Source: IMCC26077 sp044344975
Lineage (GTDB): Bacteria > Actinomycetota > Actinomycetes > Nanopelagicales > Nanopelagicaceae
Direction: 5' to 3'
Assembly: GCA_044344975.1 (NCBI GenBank)
Contig: JBIJBY010000043.1
Coordinates: 1 to 10,334 of the forward strand
DNA: 10,334 nucleotides
Part shown: positions 1 to 7,213 of the stretch, piece by piece
Layout of the letters: every line of letters starts with the position of its first letter
How positions within the stretch are numbered: position 1 is the stretch's first letter
Notes under the pieces: model-generated
Seen by the model: only the letters and a program-made list of their open reading frames with translations
Database searches by the model: none
What the model was told of the DNA's origin: nothing
Translations under genes and position numbers: made by a program

Positions 1-586
1 ACCATTTGACTTAGCAGAAGCCGAAGGCGAGCTGGTAGGTGGATTCCACACCGAGTATTCGTCGCTTAAATTTGCGCTCTTCTTCCTCGCTGAATATGTA
101 AACATCGTTGGTGTTTCCGCCCTGGCTACAACGCTCTTTCTTGGTGGTTATCACGCACCTCCTGGGCTCGGCTTCACCGAAAGTTGGCTTGGTGGATGGT
201 TCACATTCATTTGGTTCTTTATAAAAGTTGCTCTTTTCTTCTTTGTCTTTGTTTGGTTGCGCGGCACATTGCCTCGCCTTCGGTACGACCAGTTCATGCA
301 ATTTGGCTGGAAGGTTCTTATTCCCGCAAATATTGCTTGGATCATGATTGTTGCTGTTTTGCGTTACTTCACAACTAATGGCGCATCGCGTGCATCAATT
401 CTTATTTTTGGCGGCGCAGTTTTGTTACTTTTCCTTATCGGAAGCTCACTCTATGAGCGGGCTAAGAGTAAGAAAGCCACCGTAACCCATTCAGCTTTGG
501 ATGCACCCGCACCTTATCCAGTGCCAGAACTACCTATGAAAATCTCAACCTTTACTGTTCCAAGAGCGGAGCGCGAACGTGAGTGA
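1..586 (+). CDS. nuoH: NADH-quinone oxidoreductase subunit H (NuoH), 3' part
   Basis: Membrane subunit of complex I that forms most of the quinone-binding chamber and links the hydrophilic arm to the proton-pumping arm. The reading frame is open from base 2 and gives 194 residues before TGA at 584-586; the N-terminal part lies outside the window. The fragment opens with the family signature PFDLAEAEGELVGGFHTEYS, the acidic loop lining the quinone cavity. At least four hydrophobic segments follow, at about fragment residues 22-48, 64-86, 100-120 and 130-150. After the last one a hydrophilic, Pro-rich tail of about 45 residues (starting around YERAKSKK) extends beyond the usual end of the E. 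coli protein, as is common in actinobacteria. The stop overlaps the GTG start of nuoI by 8 bases, so the two are probably translationally coupled. The identification is secure; only the truncation by the window edge limits it. Confidence 0.97.
   Translation, partial: PFDLAEAEGELVGGFHTEYSSLKFALFFLAEYVNIVGVSALATTLFLGGYHAPPGLGFTESWLGGWFTFIWFFIKVALFFFVFVWLRGTLPRLRYDQFMQFGWKVLIPANIAWIMIVAVLRYFTTNGASRASILIFGGAVLLLFLIGSSLYERAKSKKATVTHSALDAPAPYPVPELPMKISTFTVPRAERERE
568..571 (+). promoter_or_regulatory. Ribosome binding site of nuoI
   Basis: GGAG inside the last codons of nuoH, 7 bases before a GTG codon. It supports the GTG at 579 as the nuoI start. Confidence 0.7.
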
Positions 587-1181
587 ATTAGAGCCAAAGC
601 GCGCCATTGATGGCGCCGCTGAAGAATCAATCCATATTCCAATAGATGGTCCGGCACCACTCTTCACCCAACTCAAGGGTTTCTGGACCACTTTTGCTGC
701 ACAATTCAAGAAGGTCACGACCGTTCAGTATCCAGAGGTTAAAGAGCCAACCGCACCAAGGTTTCATGGTCGCCATCAATTAAATCGCCATCCAGATGGT
801 CTTGAGAAGTGCATTGGCTGTGAACTATGCGCTTGGGCTTGTCCTGCAGATGCAATTTACGTTGAAGGTGCAGAAAACACCGATGACCAACGGTATTCAC
901 CGGGTGAGCGGTATGGCAAGGTTTATCAAATTAATTATCTACGTTGCATCTTCTGTGGCTTATGCATTGAAGCATGCCCAACTCGTGCGCTCACGATGAC
1001 CAACGAGTATGAATTAGCGGACGATTCCCGTAAAAAATTAATTTTTGAGAAGGAAGATCTGCTTGCTCCGCTGCGCAGTGGAATGTTGCAACCACCACAT
1101 CCGTATTATCCAGGAACTGATGATCAGGATTATTACCACGGTCGAGTCACCGAAGCGCACCCTTCTCAGGAGCAAAAGTGA
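579..1181 (+). CDS. nuoI: NADH-quinone oxidoreductase subunit I (NuoI), 2x[4Fe-4S] ferredoxin-like
   Basis: Peripheral-arm subunit that relays electrons through clusters N6a and N6b to N2 and the quinone. The 200-residue product has two complete CxxCxxCxxxCP motifs: Cys78/81/84/88 (CIGCELCAWACP) and Cys123/126/129/133 (CIFCGLCIEACP). As usual for 8Fe ferredoxin folds, the fourth cysteine of each motif probably serves the other cluster. About 75 residues precede the first motif, including an amphipathic stretch near residues 30-50 that in this family lies against the membrane. The C-terminal tail (about 160-200) is hydrophilic and rich in Tyr, His and Asp. The start is GTG, chosen because GGAG at 568-571 lies 7 bases upstream and the position overlaps the end of nuoH by 8 bases, matching the tight packing of the operon. 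Its TGA overlaps the nuoJ start by 4 bases. Confidence 0.97.
   Translation: MSELEPKRAIDGAAEESIHIPIDGPAPLFTQLKGFWTTFAAQFKKVTTVQYPEVKEPTAPRFHGRHQLNRHPDGLEKCIGCELCAWACPADAIYVEGAENTDDQRYSPGERYGKVYQINYLRCIFCGLCIEACPTRALTMTNEYELADDSRKKLIFEKEDLLAPLRSGMLQPPHPYYPGTDDQDYYHGRVTEAHPSQEQK
1168..1172 (+). promoter_or_regulatory. Ribosome binding site of nuoJ
   Basis: AGGAG inside the end of nuoI, 5 bases before GTG at 1178. It supports the GTG start and the GTGA start/stop overlap. Confidence 0.75.
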
Positions 1182-1969
1182 ATATCGCCGCAATCGTAAA
1201 TAATCAGACGCAAACTCCCGAAGCTGTCCTTTTCTTTATCCTCGCTCCGATTATGGTTCTCTCGGCTCTAGGAATGCTCATCGTGAAAAAAGCTGTTCAC
1301 TCCGCGCTGCTATTGGCTGTCGTGATGGTGGGACTGGCAATTCTTTACATCGCTAACGAAGCGCCATTCCTTGGTATCGTGCAAATAGTCGTATACACCG
1401 GCGCGGTCATGATGTTATTCCTCTTTATTTTGATGTTGGTAGGCGTTGATTCTTCCGATTCCCTTGAAGAGACCATTAAGGGGCAGCGAATTGGCGGCGT
1501 TCTTGGCTCTGTTGGTGTGGGCTTCTTGTTGATTTCCTTGCTCAGCCGAGCTGATTTGGGTCGCGCATATTCTGGTCTGGATCTTGTCAATGGCGAGGGT
1601 AATGTCCAAGCAATCGCAAAGACGCTCTTCACTAGATATGTATGGGCATTTGAAGTTATTTCAGCGCTACTCATAACAGCTGCGCTTGGCGCCATGGTCT
1701 TAGCGCATCGCGAACGAATATTGCCACGTAAGAGCCAACGTGAACTTGCTGCAGAGCGAGTTAGGCAAAGCGCGGTGCCCGTTGCCGGTCTACCTGCTCC
1801 TGGAACGTACGCCCAACACAATGCAGTCGATATTCCAGCGCTTCTTCCAGATGGAACCCCAGCCGATGCATCGGTCTCAAAGGTAATTGCAGCACGGGGC
1901 GAGTTAGCCAATCCTGCGACCTACCGCATGAATGAAAGCGGTAAAGATAAAGAAGAAGGCGAGGAGTAG
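1178..1969 (+). CDS. nuoJ: NADH-quinone oxidoreductase subunit J (NuoJ)
   Basis: Small membrane subunit of complex I next to NuoK and NuoA, on the path linking quinone chemistry to proton pumping. The 263-residue product has five predicted transmembrane helices (about 16-36, 40-59, 66-90, 105-123 and 154-177). The third contains the family pattern VQIVVYTGAVMMLFLF, whose helix is known to switch between pi-bulge and alpha forms in complex I structures. Residues from about 180 to the end form a long hydrophilic tail of roughly 80 residues with a PALLPDGTPAD segment and a very acidic end (GKDKEEGEE). E. coli NuoJ, at about 184 residues, lacks this tail, while actinobacterial proteins commonly have it. 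GTG start, preceded by AGGAG. The stop is 6 bases before nuoK, and the end of nuoJ carries the nuoK ribosome binding site. Confidence 0.96.
   Translation: MNIAAIVNNQTQTPEAVLFFILAPIMVLSALGMLIVKKAVHSALLLAVVMVGLAILYIANEAPFLGIVQIVVYTGAVMMLFLFILMLVGVDSSDSLEETIKGQRIGGVLGSVGVGFLLISLLSRADLGRAYSGLDLVNGEGNVQAIAKTLFTRYVWAFEVISALLITAALGAMVLAHRERILPRKSQRELAAERVRQSAVPVAGLPAPGTYAQHNAVDIPALLPDGTPADASVSKVIAARGELANPATYRMNESGKDKEEGEE
1962..1966 (+). promoter_or_regulatory. Ribosome binding site of nuoK
   Basis: AGGAG in the last two sense codons of nuoJ, 9 bases before ATG at 1976. Termination of nuoJ and initiation of nuoK occur almost at the same place, so coupling is likely. Confidence 0.7.
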
Positions 1970-1975
1970 ACAACT

Positions 1976-2275
1976 ATGTCATTAGACAATTACCTCTATC
2001 TCTCTGCACTTCTTTTTACTATTGGTGCAGCAGGAGTTCTCATCCGAAGGAATGCAATTGTTGTTTTTATGTGTATCGAGCTGATGCTCAATGCATCAAA
2101 TCTTGCCTTCGTAACATTTTCGCGAATGAATGGCAATATCGATGGTCAACTTTTCGCTTTCTTCACGATGGTTGTTGCGGCATGCGAAGTAGTCGTTGGC
2201 TTGGCCATTATTGTCACCATCTATCGCTCTCGTCGCTCTGCTTCCGTTGACGATGCGAGATTGTTGAAGCTCTAA
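1976..2275 (+). CDS. nuoK: NADH-quinone oxidoreductase subunit K (NuoK)
   Basis: Membrane subunit of complex I, related to MrpC, that contributes part of the proton path between NuoH/J and the antiporter-like subunits. At 99 residues it has the usual family length, with three transmembrane helices (about 5-22, 27-48, 59-83). The two membrane-buried glutamates of the family are present: Glu35 in CIELMLNASNL and Glu71 in ACEVVVGLAIIV. They correspond to E. coli Glu36 and Glu72, needed for energy coupling. The short tail after helix 3 is basic and faces the cytoplasm. ATG start with a good upstream AGGAG. The TAA stop shares its last A with the ATG of nuoL (TAATG), a typical termination-reinitiation junction. 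Confidence 0.97.
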   Translation: MSLDNYLYLSALLFTIGAAGVLIRRNAIVVFMCIELMLNASNLAFVTFSRMNGNIDGQLFAFFTMVVAACEVVVGLAIIVTIYRSRRSASVDDARLLKL

Positions 2276-4191
2276 TGAACGGAACCTCACAAATGCTCGT
2301 ATACCTCATCGCTATCCCACTTTTCAGCTCAGCTTTCTTATTACTAGGTGGCCGCGCACTCGATAAAGTTGGGCACATCATCGGAACACTTGCCTCATCC
2401 GCTGCATTTGTCATCGGATTACTTGAATTCTTTGCGATGCTCGGACGAGCGCCAGAGAATCGCGCGGTCACACAGCGACTTTTTACCTGGATTGAAGTAG
2501 GTAACTTCAACGTTGGGGCTTCGCTCTTCTTGGATCAACTTTCCATGTGTTTCGTGCTGCTGATTACAGGTGTGGGCACCCTAATTCATATCTATTCCAT
2601 CGCATATATGTCGCACGATCGCGATCGACGACGATTCTTTGCATTCCTTAACCTTTTCATTGCCGCAATGTTGCTCCTCGTTCTTGGCGATTCCTACTTA
2701 AGTCTGTATGTGGGTTGGGAAGGCGTTGGTCTTGCCTCCTATCTGCTCATCGGCTTTTGGAATCAAAAGCCGGCTTATGCCACTGCAGCAAAGAAAGCTT
2801 TCGTTGCTAATCGCGTTGGAGATGTCGGACTATCACTAGCTGTCATGATTGCCTTTGTTCAGTTCGGTTCCGTCTCATTTAGCGGAGTTGCTGAAGGGGT
2901 CGAAGCAGGCAAGGCAAGTTCTTTAGCGCTTAACTGCCTTGGCGTCGCGCTCCTGCTCGCCGCAGTCGGAAAGTCAGCTCAATTCCCACTGCAAGCATGG
3001 CTTGGGGATGCGATGGCCGGACCTACGCCAGTCTCTGCGCTTATCCACGCGGCGACGATGGTAACTGCAGGCGTTTATCTCATTTCACGTTCACATTTTG
3101 TCTTTGATGTTGCCACCGTGGCACAAACGCTTGTTCTTATTGTTGGTGCAATTACGCTCCTCTTCGGTGCAATCATCGGAATGGCAAAAGATGACATCAA
3201 AAAGGCGCTTGCAGCATCAACTATGTCGCAGATTGGTTACATGATTCTTGCAACGGGACTTGGTCCAGTTGGTTATGCCTTTGCAATGATGCACTTGCTT
3301 ACCCATGGATTCTTCAAAGCGGGAATGTTCCTTGGCGCGGGTTCAGTAATGCACGGCATGAACGACGAAGTGGATATGCGCAAATATGGTGCGCTTCGCA
3401 AATACATGCCAATCACCTTTATTACTTTTGGATTGGGCTATCTTGCGATTATCGGAGTGCCGCCTTTCGCAGGTTTCTATTCGAAAGACAAAATTATTGA
3501 AATTGCTCTTGATGCGGGTGGAGCTAAAGGAATAATTCTTGGTTCGATAACTCTACTTGGCGCGGCAATAACCGCTTTCTACATGTCACGCGTGATGCTG
3601 ATGACCTTCTTTGGCTCGAAACGATGGGATGCTGATGCCCATCCACATGAATCCCCTTCGCTCATGACGATTCCGATGATCATTCTTGCAATTGGATCGG
3701 TCTCAGCAGGCTTCATCTTCAATATGGGAGATCGGTTCATCAAATTCCTCGAACCGGTCTTTCATAGTGAGCATGGCGAAGGCCATGGCGAAAAAGCCCA
3801 TCTACTTCCACCAATCGTGGTCTCAGCGCTCGCGCTCACCGCAGTTGCAATAGGCGTATCGATTGCCATTGCAAAATATGGCCGAGGCAAGGCCATTCCA
3901 ACAGTTGCTCCGAGTGATGTATCGGTATGGACCAAGGTCGCTCGTCGAGATCTACTTCAAGATGAGCTCAATGAGGCGCTCTTTATGCGCCCTGGCCAAG
4001 AGCTCACCAAAGCGCTCGCGATCGTCGACGATAAAGTGATTGATGGTGCCGTGCGCGGGGTAGGTTCACTTACCCTCGATGTGGCATCTGGCGTGCGAAA
4101 GACTCAGACAGGATTTGTTCGTTCATATGCGCTTTGGATTGTTGTTGGTGCCGTTGCAATCCTTGCCGCGATTACGTTGGTGACGCTATGA
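2275..4191 (+). CDS. nuoL: NADH-quinone oxidoreductase subunit L (NuoL)
   Basis: Distal antiporter-like proton-pumping subunit of the complex I membrane arm, 638 residues (E. coli about 613). The key charged residues of the channel can be placed: Glu149 (GWEGVGLASYLLIGFW), Asp183 (RVGDVG), Lys233 (VGKSAQFPLQ), His258 (ALIHAATMVTAGVYL), Lys348 (HGFFKAG) and Lys404-Asp405 (FYSKDKII). These match E. coli Glu144, Asp178, Lys229, His254, Lys342 and Lys399-Asp400. The C-terminal portion (about 545-615) is a charged amphipathic stretch consistent with the long lateral helix HL, followed by the final transmembrane anchor (about 616-637). A His-rich loop (HSEHGEGHGEKAH, 497-509) is described separately. 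The ATG at 2275 overlaps the nuoK stop by one base and has no clear Shine-Dalgarno sequence, suggesting reinitiation; Met7 (2293) is a less likely alternative. Confidence 0.97.
   Translation: MNGTSQMLVYLIAIPLFSSAFLLLGGRALDKVGHIIGTLASSAAFVIGLLEFFAMLGRAPENRAVTQRLFTWIEVGNFNVGASLFLDQLSMCFVLLITGVGTLIHIYSIAYMSHDRDRRRFFAFLNLFIAAMLLLVLGDSYLSLYVGWEGVGLASYLLIGFWNQKPAYATAAKKAFVANRVGDVGLSLAVMIAFVQFGSVSFSGVAEGVEAGKASSLALNCLGVALLLAAVGKSAQFPLQAWLGDAMAGPTPVSALIHAATMVTAGVYLISRSHFVFDVATVAQTLVLIVGAITLLFGAIIGMAKDDIKKALAASTMSQIGYMILATGLGPVGYAFAMMHLLTHGFFKAGMFLGAGSVMHGMNDEVDMRKYGALRKYMPITFITFGLGYLAIIGVPPFAGFYSKDKIIEIALDAGGAKGIILGSITLLGAAITAFYMSRVMLMTFFGSKRWDADAHPHESPSLMTIPMIILAIGSVSAGFIFNMGDRFIKFLEPVFHSEHGEGHGEKAHLLPPIVVSALALTAVAIGVSIAIAKYGRGKAIPTVAPSDVSVWTKVARRDLLQDELNEALFMRPGQELTKALAIVDDKVIDGAVRGVGSLTLDVASGVRKTQTGFVRSYALWIVVGAVAILAAITLVTL
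3772..3792 (+). repeat. Short tandem duplication within nuoL (CATGGCGAA twice)
   Basis: The 9-mer CATGGCGAA occurs at 3772-3780 and 3784-3792 in the same frame with a 12-base period. It encodes HGE-G-HGE in the His-rich loop of NuoL. It looks like a small in-frame slippage duplication. Confidence 0.6.
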
Positions 4192-5687
4192 GTTCATTGA
4201 CAATCCTCGGCCTGCTACCGCTTTTGGGAAGCGCTGCGCTTTTCTTGCTACCAAAAAATCGAGAGGTACTCGCTAAGCAAGTTGCCCTTGGCGTATCGAT
4301 ATTTGTTGCAATTGCTGGGTTGCTCATGGCCACCTCATTCGATCTTGGTCAATCAGGTCTGCAATTTATTGAGAAGTACTCGTGGATCCCAGCGTTTGGG
4401 ATTAACTATGGTCTTGGCGTAGACGGCATGGCGCTCTTACTTATCTTGCTTGCGCTCATTCTGACCCCCATTGTGATGCTTGCGTGTTGGCACGAGGCTG
4501 ATGGCGGTCGGTGGAGCGTGAAGACATTCTTTGCGCTATTGCTAATTCTTGAAACCATGATGATTGGCGTTTTCGCAGCTACCGATATCTTCCTCTTCTA
4601 TCTTTTCTTTGAAGCGATGCTCATTCCGGTTTACTTCTTAATCGGTGGATATGGCTCCGGCGAACGGGCTGCAGCGGCAGTCAAATTCTTGCTCTATTCG
4701 CTCTTTGGTGGCTTGCTGATGCTTGCCTCGATAATTGGGTTGTACGTCGTCAGTGCAGATCAATTGGGAGCGCCAACTTTCGATGTCGTCGAATTATCAA
4801 AGCTCAGTCTCAATAATCAGACCGAGATTTTGTTATTCCTCGGCTTCTTTATCGCCTTCGCAATTAAAGCACCGCTCTGGCCATTTCATACTTGGCTACC
4901 TGATGCAGCGAAAGCGGCAACCCCAGGAACATCAGTACTTCTCCTTGGTGTGCTCGACAAGGTAGGCACCTACGGGATGATTCGCTTCTGCCTGACGCTT
5001 TTCCCAGATGCGTCGAAGCAACTTGGGCCAACAATCATTGTTCTCTCGCTGATATCAATCTTCTATGGCGCCTTCCTTGCGATATGGCAGAGCAATGGAG
5101 ATATCAAGCGATTGATTTCTTATACATCTATTTCCCACTTTGGTTTTATCACGCTAGGAATCTTCGCTTTCACCGCGCAAGGTCAATCAGGATCGATTCT
5201 TTACATGATTAATCATGGATTCTCGACTGCAGCGCTCTTCCTCATTGCTGGTTGGATGATTGCCCGCCGTAACTCTTCAAAGGTTCAGGATTTCGGTGGT
5301 TTGCAACGCGTTACTCCACTCTTGGCATGGTCATTCTTTATCGCAGGAATGTCGAGCCTGGCGCTTCCTGGCCTCTCCTCATTCGTCAGCGAATTCTTAG
5401 TCCTCGTCGGAACATTTGTGAATTATCCACTAGCTGCCGTTATTGGCACTCTTGGAATTATTCTGGCAGCGCTCTACATCTTGATACCAGTACAACGTTC
5501 ACTGCACGGCCCGACAACGCCAGGCAATGAAAATCTTAAAGATTTAAATCTCCGCGAGAAGATTGCAATTGCGCCAGTGATTGCAGTGATTATCTTCTTC
5601 GGTTTCTTCCCACAAATTCTCTTAGACATCATCAACCCTGGAGCGCAAGCATCAGTCTCTGCACTCAATATCGGAGGAGATAAGTAA
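4188..5687 (+). CDS. nuoM: NADH-quinone oxidoreductase subunit M (NuoM)
   Basis: Middle antiporter-like proton channel of complex I, 499 residues from ATG at 4188. Channel residues are visible: Glu142 (FYLFFEAMLIPVYFLIGGYG), Lys227 (FAIKAPLWPFHTWLPDA), Lys258 (GVLDKVGTYGMIRF) and Glu402 (LSSFVSEFLVLVG). They correspond to E. coli Glu144, Lys234, Lys265 and Glu407. The segment after FHTWLPDA reads AKAATPGTSVLLLG, the actinobacterial style, instead of the HTEAP form of E. coli. About 14 hydrophobic helices cover the length, with a short hydrophilic loop at 440-457. The start codon overlaps the nuoL stop as ATGA, a common coupled junction. An upstream in-frame ATG at 4134 would add 18 Cys-rich residues read from inside nuoL and is rejected. 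No strong Shine-Dalgarno sequence precedes the start. Confidence 0.97.
   Translation: MSSLTILGLLPLLGSAALFLLPKNREVLAKQVALGVSIFVAIAGLLMATSFDLGQSGLQFIEKYSWIPAFGINYGLGVDGMALLLILLALILTPIVMLACWHEADGGRWSVKTFFALLLILETMMIGVFAATDIFLFYLFFEAMLIPVYFLIGGYGSGERAAAAVKFLLYSLFGGLLMLASIIGLYVVSADQLGAPTFDVVELSKLSLNNQTEILLFLGFFIAFAIKAPLWPFHTWLPDAAKAATPGTSVLLLGVLDKVGTYGMIRFCLTLFPDASKQLGPTIIVLSLISIFYGAFLAIWQSNGDIKRLISYTSISHFGFITLGIFAFTAQGQSGSILYMINHGFSTAALFLIAGWMIARRNSSKVQDFGGLQRVTPLLAWSFFIAGMSSLALPGLSSFVSEFLVLVGTFVNYPLAAVIGTLGIILAALYILIPVQRSLHGPTTPGNENLKDLNLREKIAIAPVIAVIIFFGFFPQILLDIINPGAQASVSALNIGGDK
5673..5679 (+). promoter_or_regulatory. Ribosome binding site of nuoN
   Basis: GGAGGAG near the end of nuoM, 7 bases before ATG at 5687. 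It is the strongest Shine-Dalgarno sequence in the operon part seen here. Confidence 0.85.
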
Positions 5688-7204
5688 TGCCAGCTCCCAA
5701 AATTGAGTATGGAATTCTCGCCCCAGTACTAATTGTTCTTGCCTGCGCCGTTATTGCGGTGTTAGTCGAGGCCTTTGTCTCACGGCGCTATCGCTATGTC
5801 GCGCAGACCTCGCTGAGCTTTTCCGCGATTGCACTGGGTTTCCTTGCAGTAGTGCTTAATAGAAATACTTCAGGTCGTTTTGCTGAAGGTTCGGTAGCAG
5901 TGGATGGCGTGACAATTATCTTGCAAGGCACGATCTTGATTTTCGCGCTCCTTGGATTGCTATTAATTGCTGAGCGCGGCTTCCAATCGTTTACCGCTCA
6001 GGCAGCTGCCCTTCCTGGCTCTGCAGATGAACAGCGGGCGCTAGCTTCCGGGCTACAACAGACCGAAGTTTTCCCATTGACGCTCTTTGCTGTTGGTGGC
6101 GCACTGCTCTTCCCAGCAGCGAACGACCTCATCACGCTCTTTGTGGCGCTTGAAGTCCTCTCGCTTCCGCTCTATCTCATGGCAGGGCTCTCACAGCGCC
6201 GTCGCCTCCTCTCACAAGAGTCGGCATTGAAGTATTTCCTTCTAGGCGCTTTCTCTTCCGCCTTCTTCCTCTTTGGATCTGCATTCCTTTATGGATATGC
6301 GGGCACGACAACTTTCGAAGGAATCGCAAGCGCAATCCGAACATCACCTGGTAACGACCTCTATCTATTAGTGGGATTATCGATGTTAACTGTTGGTTTG
6401 CTCTTTAAAGTCTCGGCAGCGCCATTCCATTCTTGGACACCTGATGTGTATCAGGGTGCGCCAACTCCAATTACTGCCTTTATGGCTGCAGTCACCAAGG
6501 TTGCGGCCTTTGGCGCATTCCTCCGTATTTTCTACGCAACTATCGGCGGAATGGTGTGGACCTGGCGCCCAGTTCTCGTAGTCGTCTCTATTCTCACGAT
6601 GGCTATTGGCACGATAATTGCGATCGCACAAAAAGATGTAAAGCGAGTACTCGCTTATTCCGCTATCGCACACTCAGGATTCTTACTTACTGGCATTGTT
6701 GCTTTCAATAAATCAGGACTTGATGCGACTCTGCTTTATCTTGTGACATATGGCTTCACTACAGTCGGAACTTTTGCGGTTGTCACCCTTGTTCGCGATG
6801 CTGGTGGCGAAGTCACTGATCTCAATCGATGGAGCGGTCTTGGTAAGCGCTCACCACTAATTGCGGGAATCTTTACCCTCTTTTTACTCGCACTTGCGGG
6901 CATTCCACTTACCTCGGGTTTTGTTGGAAAGTTTGCAATTTTCTCTGCAGCTTATGAAAGTGGGAATATCTCGGTAGTTATTGCTGGTGTTCTAGCCTCG
7001 GCAGTCGCCGCTTTCTTCTACATTCGTATAGTGGTTTTGATGTACTTCAACGATCCACAAGAGGATGGCACTTCAGTTGTGATTCCATCACCTGTTACCG
7101 CATTGACGATTGGCATCAGCGCCCTGGCGACATTGGTTCTCGGAATCTTCCCGCAGCCAGCGATCAATATGATCAATTCGCTGGCGACTTTTGTCGCCGG
7201 GTAA
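5687..7204 (+). CDS. nuoN: NADH-quinone oxidoreductase subunit N (NuoN)
   Basis: Third antiporter-like proton channel of complex I, nearest the NuoK/J side; 505 residues. Conserved residues: Glu156 (FVALEVLSLPLYLMAGL), Lys241 (LLFKVSAAPFHSWTPDVYQGAPT), Lys271 (AVTKVAAFGA) and Lys415 (TSGFVGKFAIF). These match E. coli Glu133, Lys217, Lys247 and Lys395. A hydrophilic loop at about 98-125 (ALPGSADEQRALASG) lies between early helices and explains the extra length over E. coli NuoN (about 485), as is usual in actinobacteria. ATG start shares its A with the TAA stop of nuoM (TAATG) and has an excellent GGAGGAG site. It is the last nuo gene. Its final codons form a strong inverted repeat (7181-7200) and the next gene begins 9 bases after its stop. 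Confidence 0.97.
   Translation: MPAPKIEYGILAPVLIVLACAVIAVLVEAFVSRRYRYVAQTSLSFSAIALGFLAVVLNRNTSGRFAEGSVAVDGVTIILQGTILIFALLGLLLIAERGFQSFTAQAAALPGSADEQRALASGLQQTEVFPLTLFAVGGALLFPAANDLITLFVALEVLSLPLYLMAGLSQRRRLLSQESALKYFLLGAFSSAFFLFGSAFLYGYAGTTTFEGIASAIRTSPGNDLYLLVGLSMLTVGLLFKVSAAPFHSWTPDVYQGAPTPITAFMAAVTKVAAFGAFLRIFYATIGGMVWTWRPVLVVVSILTMAIGTIIAIAQKDVKRVLAYSAIAHSGFLLTGIVAFNKSGLDATLLYLVTYGFTTVGTFAVVTLVRDAGGEVTDLNRWSGLGKRSPLIAGIFTLFLLALAGIPLTSGFVGKFAIFSAAYESGNISVVIAGVLASAVAAFFYIRIVVLMYFNDPQEDGTSVVIPSPVTALTIGISALATLVLGIFPQPAINMINSLATFVAG
7181..7200 (+). repeat. Strong hairpin at the 3' end of nuoN
   Basis: The arms CTGGCGAC (7181-7188) and GTCGCCGG (7193-7200) pair over 8 positions, one a U.G wobble, around a UUUU loop. 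It ends one base before the nuoN stop codon. No U-run follows, so it is not a simple intrinsic terminator. It could be an mRNA 3'-end stabiliser, a processing site or a pause site between nuoN and the prenyl synthase. Similar stems can occur by chance in a coding sequence of this size. Confidence 0.55.
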
Positions 7205-7211
7205 CGGTTAC
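7201..7211. repeat. Palindrome GTAAC-G-GTTAC across the nuoN stop
   Basis: A perfect 11-base inverted repeat with a single central base, immediately after the nuoN hairpin. It contains the nuoN TAA and ends 2 bases before the GTG of the next gene. The dyad geometry is operator-like, but no regulator can be named from the sequence. Confidence 0.4.
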
Positions 7212-7213
7212 AA

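Noticed and set aside
1345..1911. 188-codon open frame on the minus strand opposite nuoJ
   Set aside because: It lies wholly inside nuoJ, shows no recognisable domain, and is explained as a shadow of the codon usage of a well-conserved gene on the plus strand.
2616..2627. 12-bp perfect palindrome CGATCGCGATCG in nuoL, and another (ATCGTCGACGAT) at 4021-4032
   Set aside because: About 2.5 perfect 12-bp palindromes are expected by chance in a window of this length, and both encode ordinary NuoL residues.
4134..4187. Upstream in-frame ATG that would lengthen NuoM by 18 residues
   Set aside because: The extension (starting MDCCWCRC) is read from inside nuoL in another frame and is unlike any NuoM N-terminus; ATG 4188 gives the standard ATGA overlap and normal length.
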